A stretch of DNA of 64,000 bases from Variovorax paradoxus (GTDB lineage Bacteria; Pseudomonadota; Gammaproteobacteria; Burkholderiales; Burkholderiaceae_C), in contig CP063166.1 of assembly GCA_016806145.1 (NCBI GenBank), forward strand, positions 6,448,001 to 6,512,000, in the 5' to 3' direction. Under the pieces are notes generated by a model. It was not told the origin of the DNA. It ran no database searches and worked only from the letters and a program-made list of their open reading frames with translations. Each line of letters begins with the position of its first letter. Within the stretch, counting starts at the first letter, position 1. A program made the position numbers and the translations under genes. This document shows, one piece after another, positions 1 to 9,139 of the stretch.

Positions 1-1594
1 CCTTCTGCTCGACCTGCTGCGCCACGCTCATCACGCGCTGCGCGGTGTCGCTCTGCGTGAGGTAGCGGTTGAGGAAGGCGACGAATTCGTCGAACACCAG
101 CTTGAAGACGCGCTGCCCGGTCTCGGGGTACTGCTCGATCACTTGCACCACGCGCTTGATCTCGTTCTCGAGCGCGCTGCCCGAGATCGCGGCCGCGTCG
201 AAGCCCATCACGCACGAGCCCATGCGGTCGATCAGCATGCGCGCGGGATGCTGCAAGGTGCCGAAGAACTCGGGCTCGGCGATGGCCACGCGCAGCACCG
301 GCATCTGCAGCCGCGCGAACCACACGCGCGCCGAGAACGGAATGCGCTCCTCGGCCAGGATGGCCTGGAACATCAGCGCGACGATCTCGACCGTGGCCTT
401 GTCGGCGGTGGTCGGCGCGCGCTTCTTGAGCTCGGTGCTGCGGCGGCGCAGGTCCGCGCTCTGCTGGATCAGCGTGGCCTGCTCGCCCGGCGCCTCGAGG
501 TACTGGGTGGCGGCCGCGCGATAGGCGGCCTCGGCATCGGCGATGGCGCCCGCGAAGGTGCGCGAGAAGGGCCGCGGCGCGCCGAAGTCGGCGCCGCCCG
601 CGCTGCCGCGGCCGTCGACGCCGATCGACGAGGCCGGCTGCGTGCTGTGGCCCGTGTCGCCGCCGATGCGGCCGGTGACGAAGCGCTTGAGGTTCAGCAG
701 CGCGGTCTGCGCGCGCTGGCGCGCCGTGGCGAGCGGCGAACCGCCCGAGGGCACGCCGCCGCCGCGCTGGAACGCGCCGGGCACGGAGGCCGTCGCCGGC
801 ACCGTGCCGCCCGGCGCCGCGGGGCCGCCGGCTTGCCAAACACCCGATGCACCCGATGCGGCCGTTGCGGCCGATGCGGCCGATGCTCCAGGCGCGCCCG
901 GCCCGGTCGCGCCGCCCGATGCCGCCGTAGCGCCGCCGGTGCGCCGCACGAAGCTCTTGAGGTCGATCTCGGGCATCACGCCGTTGGCGACCAGGTGGGC
1001 GTTGGCGTCCTCGTAGGCCTTGGCGATCACGTCGACCAGCTGCGCCTGCACCGTGTCCTGCACGCGGGTCCAGAGCTGGCGGCTCAGGCCGGCGGCCAGC
1101 CATTGCTCGACCAGCAGCTTGGCCAGGGTCTCGGGCTTGAGCACGTCCTTGCCGTCGAGCTCGCTCGTGCCCTCGAGGTGCTGGATGCGCAGCCGCAGGT
1201 CGCTGAGCTCGAAGCTCGCGCGGTCGTGGATCCTCTGCGCCAGGCGCGAGGACAGGATGTTGCTTTCCACCACCTCGTCGCCGATCAGCTCGAGCCGCAG
1301 CATCTGCGTGTGCGAGGTCGAGCTGTGGAAGCCGCTGGCGCCGCTCTCGCCGAGCGCCTTGCGCCAGCCGGTCTGCGCGAGCGACACCCATTGCGAGGCA
1401 TGGCCCTGGAAGGCCACGAAATCGTCGCGGTTCTCCTGCATGGCGCGCGCGCTGCCGACCTCGGAAGCCAGCTGGGTCAGGCGGTCGCGGATGGCGCGGG
1501 CCAGCGGAACGATGGCGCCTTCCGTCGCCAGCACGAAACGCTCACGCGTCTCGCGAGCGAGCTGCAGGGACGAGGCTGATCGCGCGATGCTCAT
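1..1594 (-). CDS. DUF1631 family protein (partial, C-terminus outside window)
   Basis: Reverse-strand reading from an ATG at 1594 stays open to the left edge, giving about 531 residues of the N-terminal and middle part. The protein is largely helical and soluble, with no signal peptide or membrane segment. It matches my memory of the DUF1631 family of beta- and gamma-proteobacteria, usually around 750 residues, whose function is unknown. Supporting features are an acidic/helical N-terminus, an Ala/Gly/Pro-rich low-complexity linker (about 780-940 on the plus strand), and a C-terminal block with VFDEFVAFLNRYL followed by a QVEQK run at the window edge. The start codon choice is the only uncertain point because the upstream ribosome site is weak. 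It is not obviously co-transcribed with secF, which ends 165 bases upstream. The long plus-strand open frames across this region are GC shadows. Confidence 0.8.
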   Translation of the reverse strand, partial: MSIARSASSLQLARETRERFVLATEGAIVPLARAIRDRLTQLASEVGSARAMQENRDDFVAFQGHASQWVSLAQTGWRKALGESGASGFHSSTSHTQMLRLELIGDEVVESNILSSRLAQRIHDRASFELSDLRLRIQHLEGTSELDGKDVLKPETLAKLLVEQWLAAGLSRQLWTRVQDTVQAQLVDVIAKAYEDANAHLVANGVMPEIDLKSFVRRTGGATAASGGATGPGAPGASAASAATAASGASGVWQAGGPAAPGGTVPATASVPGAFQRGGGVPSGGSPLATARQRAQTALLNLKRFVTGRIGGDTGHSTQPASSIGVDGRGSAGGADFGAPRPFSRTFAGAIADAEAAYRAAATQYLEAPGEQATLIQQSADLRRRSTELKKRAPTTADKATVEIVALMFQAILAEERIPFSARVWFARLQMPVLRVAIAEPEFFGTLQHPARMLIDRMGSCVMGFDAAAISGSALENEIKRVVQVIEQYPETGQRVFKLVFDEFVAFLNRYLTQSDTAQRVMSVAQQVEQK

Positions 1595-1759
1595 TGAGGA
1601 AGATCAGGGGGCAGGTACCGGTTTCACCCGACAGACGCGAGCTTGCATCGGGAAGCGCATCCGCACAAGGGTGCGCGCCCGGTCGCGTTGCATGGGCGCC
1701 TCGCGGCGAGGGACGGGCCCGACTTTACCTTGCCCAGCGCACGCCGCAGCGGCGCCGCT

Positions 1760-2713
1760 TCAGACCACCGCGCCGGCGTTCGGATCGTCCGGATCGCCGT
1801 CGCGCTTGACCGGGCCCTTGATCAGGTCCTCGCGCTTGATGCCGAGCCACATCGCGATGGCGGCCGCCACGAAGCACGACGAATAGATGCCGAAGCAGAT
1901 GCCGATGGTGAGCGCCAGCGCGAAGTAGTGCAGCGTCGGACCGCCGAAGAAGAACATCGAGAGCACCACGAGCTGCGTGGAGCCGTGGGTGATGATGGTC
2001 CGGCTGATGGTCGAGGTGATCGCGTTGTCGATGATCTCGGTGGTGGTCATCTTCCGGTAGCGCCGGAAGTTCTCGCGGATCCGGTCGAAGATCACGACCG
2101 ATTCGTTCACCGAGTAGCCCAGCACCGCCAGCACCGCCGCCAGCACCGCGAGCGAGAACTCCCACTGGAAGAAGGCGAAGAAGCCCAGGATGATCACCAC
2201 GTCGTGCAGGTTGGCCAGCACGGTGGCGAGCGCGAACTTCCATTCGAAGCGGAACGCCAGGTAGATCATGATCCCGACCACCACCATGCCCAGTGCCTTC
2301 AGGCCGTTGGTGGTGAGCTCCTCGCCCACCTGCGGGCCGACGAACTCGATGCCGCGCTGCGTGGCGGAAGGGTCGATGGCCTTGAGCGCGGCCATCACCG
2401 GCACGCTCTGCTGTTCGGCGCTCATGCCCTGGCGCGCCGGCAGGCGGATCTGCACGTCGCGCGAGCTGCCGTAGTTCTGCACCAGCACTTCCTGGTAGCC
2501 GAGCTTGCTCACGGCGTCGCGGATCTTGCCGACGTCGGCGGGCTGCGAATAGGCCACCTCCATCACGGTGCCGCCGGTGAACTCGACCGACAGGTGCAGG
2601 CCGCGGTGCATCAGGAAGAACACCGCCAGCGCGAAGGTCGCGAAGGAGATGATGTTCAGCACCAGGGCATGGCGCATGAACGGGATGGTGCGGTGGATGC
2701 GGAAGAACTCCAT
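1760..2713 (-). CDS. secF: Protein translocase subunit SecF
   Basis: SecF, 317 residues, is the smaller half of the SecDF accessory complex. It uses the proton gradient to help SecYEG release exported proteins on the periplasmic side of the inner membrane. Visible hallmarks are the N-terminal membrane helix (about 19-36), the FTGGT motif at 45-49 starting the short periplasmic domain, and a C-terminal block of five hydrophobic helices containing GYSVNESVVIFDRIREN. The length is normal for the family. It lies 12 bases after secD, last gene of the yajC-secD-secF operon, the standard order in proteobacteria. A charged, proline- and aspartate-rich tail ends the protein. Confidence 0.97.
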   Translation of the reverse strand: MEFFRIHRTIPFMRHALVLNIISFATFALAVFFLMHRGLHLSVEFTGGTVMEVAYSQPADVGKIRDAVSKLGYQEVLVQNYGSSRDVQIRLPARQGMSAEQQSVPVMAALKAIDPSATQRGIEFVGPQVGEELTTNGLKALGMVVVGIMIYLAFRFEWKFALATVLANLHDVVIILGFFAFFQWEFSLAVLAAVLAVLGYSVNESVVIFDRIRENFRRYRKMTTTEIIDNAITSTISRTIITHGSTQLVVLSMFFFGGPTLHYFALALTIGICFGIYSSCFVAAAIAMWLGIKREDLIKGPVKRDGDPDDPNAGAVV

Positions 2714-2725
2714 GGCCTTCTTTCC

Positions 2726-4618
2726 TTACTTGGCTTGGGCCACGGACGTGCCGTCGGCGCTATCGGTCTTGGGGCGCCAGACGGTGCCGATCGACACGCT
2801 CTTGAGCTTCTTCTTGCCGCCGTACCAGAAGTTCACGATGCCGCGCGAGAAGAACACGGCCGAGAACATCGAGGTCACGATGCCCAGGCAGTGCACCACC
2901 GCGAAGCCGCGCACCGGGCCGGAGCCGAAGGCCAGCAGCGCGATGCCCGCGATCAGCGTGGTCACGTTGGAGTCGAGGATGGTGCCCCAGGCGCGGTCGT
3001 AGCCGGCATGGATCGCCGCCTGCGGCGAGGCGCCGTTGCGCAGCTCCTCGCGCACGCGCTCGTTGATCAGCACGTTGGAGTCGATCGCCACGCCGATCGC
3101 GAGCGCCATGGCCGCGATGCCGGGCAGCGTGAGCGTGGCCTGGATCATCGACAGCAGCGCCACCAGCAGCAGCAGGTTGACCGCCAGCGCGATCGACGAG
3201 AACAGGCCGAACAGCGCGTAGTACACGCACATGAAGACCATGATCGCCAGGAAGCCGTACATCACGGACTTGATGCCCTTGTCGATGTTGTCGGCGCCCA
3301 GCGTCGGGCCGATGGTGCGTTCCTGGATGATCTCCATCGGCGCGGCCAGCGAGCCGGCGCGCAGCAGCAGCGCGAGGTCGTTGGCCTCGGTCACGCTCAT
3401 CGAGCCCGAGACCTGGAAGCGGTTGCCCAGCTCGCCGTTGATCGAGGGAGCCGTGAGCACTTCGCCCTTGCCCTTCTCGAAGATCATCATCGCCATGCGC
3501 TTCTTGTAGTTCTCGCGGCTGACGTCGCGCATGATGTTGCCGCCCTTGGCATCCATCGTCAGGTCGACCTTGGGCTGGTTGCTCTGCTGGTCGAAGCCGG
3601 GCTGCGCGTCGGTGAGGTTCTCGCCGGTGACCAGCACCTGCTTCTTGACGATCACCGGGCGGCCCGAGCGATCGAAGAACTTCTCGGAGCCGAAGGGCAC
3701 CGGTCCGCCGCTGAGCTCGGCCGCGCGGCCTTCGGACGATTCGTCGACCAGGCGCATCTCGAGGGTCGCGGTGCGGCCGAGGATTTCCTTGGCCTTGGCG
3801 GTGTCCTGCACGCCCGGCAGCTGCACGACGATGCGGTCGATGCCCTGCTGCTGGATCACCGGCTCGGCCACGCCGAGTTCGTTGATCCGGTTGTGCAGCG
3901 TGGTGATGTTCTGCTTGAGCGCGGCGTCCTGCAGGCGGCGCGCGGCCTCGGGCTTGATGGTGGCGACGAGGCGCCAGTTGCTGCCGTCCGGACCGTCGGT
4001 GGTCGTGAGGTCGGGGAACTGGTCCTGGATCAGCTGCCTGGCCTTTTCCAGCGCCGCGGCGTCGCGGAAGCTCACCTCGACGGCCTGGCCGTTGCGGCTC
4101 ACCTGGGTGCCGCGGATGTCCTTCGAGCGGAAGTTGGTGCGCAGGTCGCTCGCGAAGGACTCGGCCTTCTTGTCGATGGCGCCCTTCATGTCGACCTGCA
4201 GGAGGAAGTCGACGCCGCCGCGCAGGTCGAGCCCCAGGTACATCGGGAAGGCGTGCAGCGCGGTGAGCCACTTGGGCGAGCGCGACACCAGGTTCAGCGC
4301 CACCGTGTAGGGCGGGTCGGCGGCGTCGGGCACCAGCGCGTGCTGGATCAGGTCGCGCGCCTTGAGCTGCTCGTCGGGGCTGCCGAAGCGCGCGCGCAGC
4401 GAACCGCCGTCGAGCGTGATCAGATCGGGCACGAGGCTGCCCGCCTTCAGGGCCTCCTCGACGCGGGTCTGGGTGGCGGCGTCGACCTTGACGGTCGACT
4501 TGGCCGACGAGACCTGCACCGCAGGTGCCTCGCCGAAGAAATTGGGCAGGGCATAGATCAGCCCCACGAGCAGCACGATCACGATGATCGCGTACTTCCA
4601 GACCGGGTAACGGTTCAT
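2726..4618 (-). CDS. secD: Protein translocase subunit SecD
   Basis: SecD, 630 residues, is the large subunit of the proton-driven SecDF translocation motor. The sequence shows one N-terminal membrane helix (residues 8-25), a large periplasmic region, the family motif LGLDLRGGVDFLLQVD near 127-142, and a C-terminal cluster of five helices beginning near residue 450. Conserved features of that cluster include GVAIDSNVLINERVREEL, the membrane motif thought to carry the proton-coupling aspartate. Length is typical. It follows yajC by about 90 bases and precedes secF by 12, so the three are very likely one transcript. Nothing unusual in the domain order. Confidence 0.97.
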   Translation of the reverse strand: MNRYPVWKYAIIVIVLLVGLIYALPNFFGEAPAVQVSSAKSTVKVDAATQTRVEEALKAGSLVPDLITLDGGSLRARFGSPDEQLKARDLIQHALVPDAADPPYTVALNLVSRSPKWLTALHAFPMYLGLDLRGGVDFLLQVDMKGAIDKKAESFASDLRTNFRSKDIRGTQVSRNGQAVEVSFRDAAALEKARQLIQDQFPDLTTTDGPDGSNWRLVATIKPEAARRLQDAALKQNITTLHNRINELGVAEPVIQQQGIDRIVVQLPGVQDTAKAKEILGRTATLEMRLVDESSEGRAAELSGGPVPFGSEKFFDRSGRPVIVKKQVLVTGENLTDAQPGFDQQSNQPKVDLTMDAKGGNIMRDVSRENYKKRMAMMIFEKGKGEVLTAPSINGELGNRFQVSGSMSVTEANDLALLLRAGSLAAPMEIIQERTIGPTLGADNIDKGIKSVMYGFLAIMVFMCVYYALFGLFSSIALAVNLLLLVALLSMIQATLTLPGIAAMALAIGVAIDSNVLINERVREELRNGASPQAAIHAGYDRAWGTILDSNVTTLIAGIALLAFGSGPVRGFAVVHCLGIVTSMFSAVFFSRGIVNFWYGGKKKLKSVSIGTVWRPKTDSADGTSVAQAK

Positions 4619-4711
4619 GAGATCGCGCTTTTCAGAGACGGCGGGAACGGGACACGGCGTGACTTGAGGTCCGCGGCAACGAAGCGCAAGACCGGGCCAC
4701 GCTTTTCTTTC

Positions 4712-5044
4712 TTATTTGACGGCGCCCTTGGGCAGCACCTGCACCACCGCGCTGCGCTGCACCTTGATCTCGACGCCGTTGGCGATCTCGAGGCCCAGGT
4801 ACTGGTCGCCGACCGAGGTGATCTTGCCGAGCACGCCGCCGGCGGTGGCGACTTCGTCGCCCTTGACCAGCGCCTCGATCATGGCGCGGGCTTCCTTCTG
4901 GCGCTTCATCTGCGGGCGGATCATGACGAAATACAGCACCACGAACATGAGCACCAGGGGGAGCATGCTGCCCAGCGAGGACATCATGTCGCCACCTCCG
5001 GCAGCGGGAGCGGCGGTCTGGGCGAAAGCGGTAGAAATGAACAA
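4712..5044 (-). CDS. yajC: Preprotein translocase subunit YajC (TTG start)
   Basis: YajC, 110 residues, is a small inner-membrane protein that associates with SecDF. It has one membrane helix (MLPLVLMFVVLYFVMIRPQM) followed by the cytoplasmic YajC domain with KGDEVATAGGVLGKI. I place the start at a TTG at 5044 (LFISTAFAQ), because a GGAG ribosome site lies six bases before it and homologues begin at this point. The longer reading from 5221 adds 59 residues of proline/arginine-rich translation that looks non-coding. A TACAAT -10-like hexamer lies on the minus strand at 5198-5193, but I see no good -35. The tgt and queA genes that often precede yajC in Burkholderiales are absent here. Confidence 0.93.
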   Translation of the reverse strand: MFISTAFAQTAAPAAGGGDMMSSLGSMLPLVLMFVVLYFVMIRPQMKRQKEARAMIEALVKGDEVATAGGVLGKITSVGDQYLGLEIANGVEIKVQRSAVVQVLPKGAVK

Positions 5045-5375
5045 GGAAGTCTCCAACAGAGGGAAGAGGTAAGGGCGCCGGCGCGAGCCGGGCTCGGGGT
5101 CTGGCGGCACCCGGGCCTTCAAGGGGCCAAGGGCCGACGGGCACGGGCCCCAAATCGAAGCTCGGCGGGCTGGGCCGCGCACAGCACCGGGCATTGTATT
5201 CGTGGCGACGCGCCGCCCCACGCGCTTATCCGGCGCGAGGCGGTGGGCATTCGAAGGGGGAGAGGCGCTCCTGGATTGCTATGCTTTGAATAGCATCGAT
5301 CCTAAGCCGTGCCTGTGACAGCACGGTTTCGGCGCCAGGCCCGCGGGCCCGGCGCCGGCGCGGCCGGGCGCGCGC
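5045..5375. other. 331-base intergenic region upstream of yajC
   Basis: No gene is supported here. It should hold the promoter of the yajC-secD-secF operon (TACAAT on the minus strand at 5198-5193). Two small dyads lie near the oxidoreductase end: TGCTAT/ATAGCA at 5277-5295 with a seven-base loop, and CCGTG...CACGG at 5307-5326 just past the oxidoreductase stop codon. The second could help terminate that transcript, although no T-run follows. Confidence 0.5.
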
Positions 5376-8300
5376 TCAGGCCGCGGCGCGTTCGGCGCGG
5401 GGCTGGCGCCACTTGGCCAGCAGCTCGTTCCAGCGGATGCGCGCGGCGTCGAGGTTGCGCTCCTTCACGTGGCCGTAGCCGCGGATCTGCTCGGGCAGCG
5501 TGGCGATCTCGAGTGCCAGCGCATGATTGTCGGCGCGCAGCGCGCCGATCACCTCGTCGATGCTCGCGCGGTACTCGCCGATCAGCGCGCGCTCGGTCTT
5601 GCGTTCCTCGGTGCGGCCGAAGACGTCGAAGGCGGTGCCGCGCAGGCCCTTGAGCTTGGCCAGCAGCCTGAAGCCCGTCAGCATCGAGGGGCCGAACTTC
5701 TGCTTGAGCAATTGGCCCTTGGCGTTCTTCTTCGCGATCAGCGGCGGCGCGAGGTGGTAGTTGAGCTTGAAGTCGCCCTCGAACATGCCCTCGATGCGCT
5801 CGAGGAAGGCGCGGTCGGTGTGCAGCCGCGCGACCTCGTACTCGTCCTTGTAGGCCATGAGCTTGAACAGGTAGCGCGCGACCGCCTCCGTCAGCGAGCT
5901 CTTGCCGGTCAGGCTGGTCTCGGCCTGCTGCACCTTGGCGACGAAGCGGCGGTACTCGTCGGCATAGGCCGCGTTCTGGTAGCCGGTCAGGAACTCGACG
6001 CGGCGCGCCACCAGGCTGTCGACGCTCTCGCGCTTCTTGAACTCGATCACCTGGCCGGGGCGCACGCGCTTTTGCAGCTCGTCGGGCCGCACGGCGGCCT
6101 GGCGGCCCCATTCGAAGGCGGCCTTGTTGTTCTCGATCGCCACGGCGTTGAGCTCGATCGCGCGCATCAGCGACTCGTGCGCCAGCGGGATCCAGCCCTT
6201 CTGCCAGGCGTAGCCCAGGATCATCGGGTTGACGTAGATGGTGTCGCCCATGAGCGCGGTCGCGGCCGCGTCGGCATCGAAGGCGCCCACGCCATCGGCG
6301 CCCACGGCGCGCGCGATCTCGGCGGCACAGGCGTCCTCGGGGTTCTGCCAGTTGGCATTGCGCACGAAGGCCGCCGTGGGCGTGCTGTGCGTGTTGAGCG
6401 CCACGTGGGTGCGGCCCTCGCGCATGCGCGCCATGGTCTCGCCGTTCACCGACACGAGCGGGTCGCAGGCCAGGATCAGGTCGGCCGCCGCCGTGCCCAC
6501 GCGGGTGGTGCGGATGTCGCCCTGGGTGTCGCCGATCAGCACGTGGCTCCAGGTGGCGCCGCCCTTTTGCGCCAGCCCGGCCGCGTCCTGCGTGACGATG
6601 CCCTTGGCCTCGATGTGCGCGGCCATGCCCAGCAGCTGGCCGATGGTGATCACGCCGGTGCCGCCGACGCCGGCCACCACCACGCCCCAGACCTTGCCGC
6701 CGGCCAGCGACGGGATCGCGGGCTCGGGCAGCAGGCCGAACTCGGCCGGCGTGGCCGCCTTGTTCTTCGCCTTCTTCTTGAGCTGGCCGCCCTCGACGCT
6801 GACGAAGCTCGGGCAGAAGCCCTTGAGGCAGCTCATGTCCTTGTTGCAGGTGCTCTGGTTGATCGCGCGCTTGCGGCCGAACTCGGTCTCCAGCGGCTCC
6901 ACGCTCAGGCAGTTGCTCTGCACGCCGCAGTCGCCGCAGCCCTCGCAGACCAGTTCGTTGATGACCACGCGCTTGGCCGGATCGACGGCCGTGCCCCGCT
7001 TGCGGCGGCGGCGCTTTTCGGTGGCGCAGGTCTGGTCGTAAATGATGGCCGTGGTGCCGGGCATCGCGCGGAACTCGCGCTGGATCTCGTCGAGCAGGTC
7101 GCGGTGCTTGACCTGCACGTGGTCGCCCGGGATGCTGACGCCCTCGTACTTCTCGGGCTCGTCGGTCACGATCACGACCTTCTTGGCGCCCTCGGCATGC
7201 AGGCTCTCGGCGATCTGCAGCACCGAGTGGCCCTCGGGGCGCTCGCCCACGGTCTGGCCGCCGGTCATCGCGACCGCGTCGTTGTAGAGGATCTTGTAGG
7301 TGATGTTCACGCCGGCCGCGATGCTCTGGCGGATCGCCAGCAGGCCGCTGTGGAAGTAGGTGCCGTCGCCGAGGTTGGCGAAGATGTGCTGGTCGGTCGT
7401 GAACGGCTGCTGGCCCACCCACGGCACGCCCTCGCCGCCCATCTGCGTGAAGCCGATGGTGGAGCGGTCCATCCAGGTCGCCATGAAGTGGCAGCCGATG
7501 CCGCCCATGGCACGCGAGCCCTCGGGCACCACGGTGCTGGTGTTGTGCGGGCAGCCCGAGCAGAACCAGGGCTGGCGCGCGTCCTTCACGCCCTCGGCCT
7601 GGATCACCTGCATCGAGCGTTCCTTGGCCTCGAGGATCGCGAGCTGCGCGTCGATGCGCGCCGCCATGTCGGAGCCGGCGGGCAGCACGCCCGTCTTCTT
7701 GAGGCGCCCGGCGATCGCCTTGGCGATCAGCGCCGGGTTCAGGTCGGCGTTGGCGCGCAGCAGCGTGTGGGCGGTCGGGTTGGGCATCGACCATTCGCCG
7801 CCCGAGTAGCCCTCGGCCGCGTGCACCTCGCCCTCGTCGAACTTGCCGACCACGTTGGGTCGCACGTCGGAGCGCCAGTTGTAGAGCTCTTCCTTGAGCT
7901 GGTATTCGATGACCTGGCGCTTCTCCTCGACCACCAGGATCTCCTGCAGGCCGGTGGCGAACTCGCGCGTGAGCTGCGCCTCGAGCGGCCACACCACGCC
8001 CACCTTGTGCAGGCGGATGCCGAGCTGGCGGCAGGCCGCGTCGTCCAGGCCCAGGTCGATCAGGGCCTGGCGGGTGTCGTTGTAGGCCTTGCCGCTGGCC
8101 ATGATGCCGAAGCGGTCGTTCGGGCCCTCGATCACGTTGTGGTTGAGGCGGTTGGCGCGGATGTAGGCCAGCGCGGCATACCACTTGTAGTGCATGAGCC
8201 GGGCTTCCTGCTCCAGCGCATGGTCGGGCCAGCGGATGTGCAGGCCGCCGGGCGGCATCTCGAAATCGGTCGGGATCACGATGTCGACGCGCTCGGGGTC

Positions 8301-8978
8301 GATCATGGCCGTGGCGCTCGACTCGACGATCTCCTGGATCGTCTTCATGCCCGACCACACGCCCGAGAAGCGGCTCAGCGCGAAGGCGTGGATGCCCAGG
8401 TCGAGGATTTCCTGCACGTTGGCCGGGAAGAACACCGGCGTGCCGCAGGCCTTGAAGATGTGGTCGCTCTGGTGCGCCGCGGTCGAGCTCTTGGAGATGT
8501 GGTCGTCGCCGGCCACCGCGATCACGCCGCCCCAGGCGGTGGTGCCCGCCATGTTGGCGTGCTTGAAGACGTCGGAGCAGCGGTCCACGCCCGGGCCCTT
8601 GCCGTACCAGATGCCGAAGACGCCGTCGAACTTGTTGGTGCCCTGCGGCGAGAAGCCCAGCTGCTGCGTGCCCCACAGCGCGGTGGCCGCGAGCTCCTCG
8701 TTCACGCCGGGCTGGAAGACGATGTTCTGTTCCTTGAGGAACTTGCTGGCCTTCCACAGCGCCTGGTCGTAGCCGCCGAGCGGCGAGCCGCGGTAGCCGC
8801 TGATGAAGCCGGCGGTGTTCTTGCCGACCTGCTTGTCGCGCAGGCGCTGCAGCATCGGCAGCTTGACCAGGGCCTGGACCCCGCTCATGAATGCGCGCCC
8901 GTAGTCGAGGCTGTATTTGTCGTCGAGCGTGACGGTTTCGAGCGCGCGGCGGATGTGCTCGGGCAGCGGGGCGTTCAT
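5376..8978 (-). CDS. Indolepyruvate:ferredoxin oxidoreductase family protein (fused alpha-gamma type)
   Basis: A 1200-residue enzyme of the fused indolepyruvate ferredoxin oxidoreductase type found in aerobic proteobacteria. Such enzymes oxidatively decarboxylate aryl- or branched 2-oxo acids from transaminated amino acids to acyl-CoA, passing electrons to an iron-sulfur acceptor. Visible parts, in order: a pyruvate-ferredoxin-type N-terminal domain; a thiamine diphosphate-binding domain with CSGCPHNTSTVVPEGSRA near 480-500 and GDGTYFHSG near 555; a cysteine cluster CEGCGDCGVQSNC with a second group CNKDMSCLKGFCP; and a C-terminal gamma domain starting at GVGGTGVITIGQLLG. Start is the ATG at 8978 (MNAPLPEHIRR), preceded by AGGGAG. 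The first 20 codons are duplicated upstream (see the leader ORF entry). The divergent Lrp/AsnC gene suggests amino-acid-responsive control. Confidence 0.93.
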   Translation of the reverse strand: MNAPLPEHIRRALETVTLDDKYSLDYGRAFMSGVQALVKLPMLQRLRDKQVGKNTAGFISGYRGSPLGGYDQALWKASKFLKEQNIVFQPGVNEELAATALWGTQQLGFSPQGTNKFDGVFGIWYGKGPGVDRCSDVFKHANMAGTTAWGGVIAVAGDDHISKSSTAAHQSDHIFKACGTPVFFPANVQEILDLGIHAFALSRFSGVWSGMKTIQEIVESSATAMIDPERVDIVIPTDFEMPPGGLHIRWPDHALEQEARLMHYKWYAALAYIRANRLNHNVIEGPNDRFGIMASGKAYNDTRQALIDLGLDDAACRQLGIRLHKVGVVWPLEAQLTREFATGLQEILVVEEKRQVIEYQLKEELYNWRSDVRPNVVGKFDEGEVHAAEGYSGGEWSMPNPTAHTLLRANADLNPALIAKAIAGRLKKTGVLPAGSDMAARIDAQLAILEAKERSMQVIQAEGVKDARQPWFCSGCPHNTSTVVPEGSRAMGGIGCHFMATWMDRSTIGFTQMGGEGVPWVGQQPFTTDQHIFANLGDGTYFHSGLLAIRQSIAAGVNITYKILYNDAVAMTGGQTVGERPEGHSVLQIAESLHAEGAKKVVIVTDEPEKYEGVSIPGDHVQVKHRDLLDEIQREFRAMPGTTAIIYDQTCATEKRRRRKRGTAVDPAKRVVINELVCEGCGDCGVQSNCLSVEPLETEFGRKRAINQSTCNKDMSCLKGFCPSFVSVEGGQLKKKAKNKAATPAEFGLLPEPAIPSLAGGKVWGVVVAGVGGTGVITIGQLLGMAAHIEAKGIVTQDAAGLAQKGGATWSHVLIGDTQGDIRTTRVGTAAADLILACDPLVSVNGETMARMREGRTHVALNTHSTPTAAFVRNANWQNPEDACAAEIARAVGADGVGAFDADAAATALMGDTIYVNPMILGYAWQKGWIPLAHESLMRAIELNAVAIENNKAAFEWGRQAAVRPDELQKRVRPGQVIEFKKRESVDSLVARRVEFLTGYQNAAYADEYRRFVAKVQQAETSLTGKSSLTEAVARYLFKLMAYKDEYEVARLHTDRAFLERIEGMFEGDFKLNYHLAPPLIAKKNAKGQLLKQKFGPSMLTGFRLLAKLKGLRGTAFDVFGRTEERKTERALIGEYRASIDEVIGALRADNHALALEIATLPEQIRGYGHVKERNLDAARIRWNELLAKWRQPRAERAAA

Positions 8979-9139
8979 ACGGTACTCCCTTCGCAAACAT
9001 GCTCGCCGCCAAATCCAGTGCGTCCGGCTACGCCGTCCGCGCCGTACTTGTGCCTTCGGCGCAACCCGCGTTGCGGGTTGTCGTCGAGCGTGACGGTTTC
9101 TAGCGCGCGGCGGATGTGCTCGGGCAGCGGGGCATTCAT
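8917..9139. repeat. Partial tandem duplication of the oxidoreductase 5' end (62-base copies)
   Basis: The 62 bases at 8917-8978, covering the first 20 codons of the oxidoreductase, recur at 9078-9139 with two mismatches by eye. The repeat distance is 161 bases. The 99 bases between the copies contain a short perfect hairpin at 9062-9080 (arms CAACCCGC/GCGGGTTG, three-base loop). Each copy has its own good ribosome site, GGAG before the upstream ATG and AGGGAG before the downstream one. This looks like a local duplication rather than a mobile-element insertion. Confidence 0.9.
8975..9139 (-). CDS. 54-residue leader ORF formed by the duplicated gene start
   Basis: The upstream duplicate copy encodes the same first 20 residues as the oxidoreductase (MNAPLPEHIRRALETVTLDD). 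It then runs into unrelated Gly/Arg-rich sequence and stops at 8975. Its TGA overlaps the oxidoreductase start as ATGA, a classic translational-coupling arrangement. It has a GGAG ribosome site about nine bases before its ATG. It is probably translated, but I would not assign it a function beyond a possible upstream-ORF effect on the main gene. It might also be an untranslated remnant of the duplication. Confidence 0.55.
   Translation of the reverse strand: MNAPLPEHIRRALETVTLDDNPQRGLRRRHKYGADGVAGRTGFGGEHVCEGSTV

Noticed and set aside
838..940. Short GATGC/GCCG-rich repeats on the plus strand near 838-940 as a tandem array or CRISPR-like feature
   Set aside because: They encode the Ala/Gly/Pro-rich linker of the DUF1631 protein on the minus strand; unit length is irregular and there are no spacers.
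1643..5293. Plus-strand open frame of 1216 codons antisense to secD-secF
   Set aside because: Very GC-rich DNA leaves the opposite strand open. The translation is His/Arg/Asp/Glu-rich with no domain, while the minus strand encodes clear SecD, SecF and YajC.
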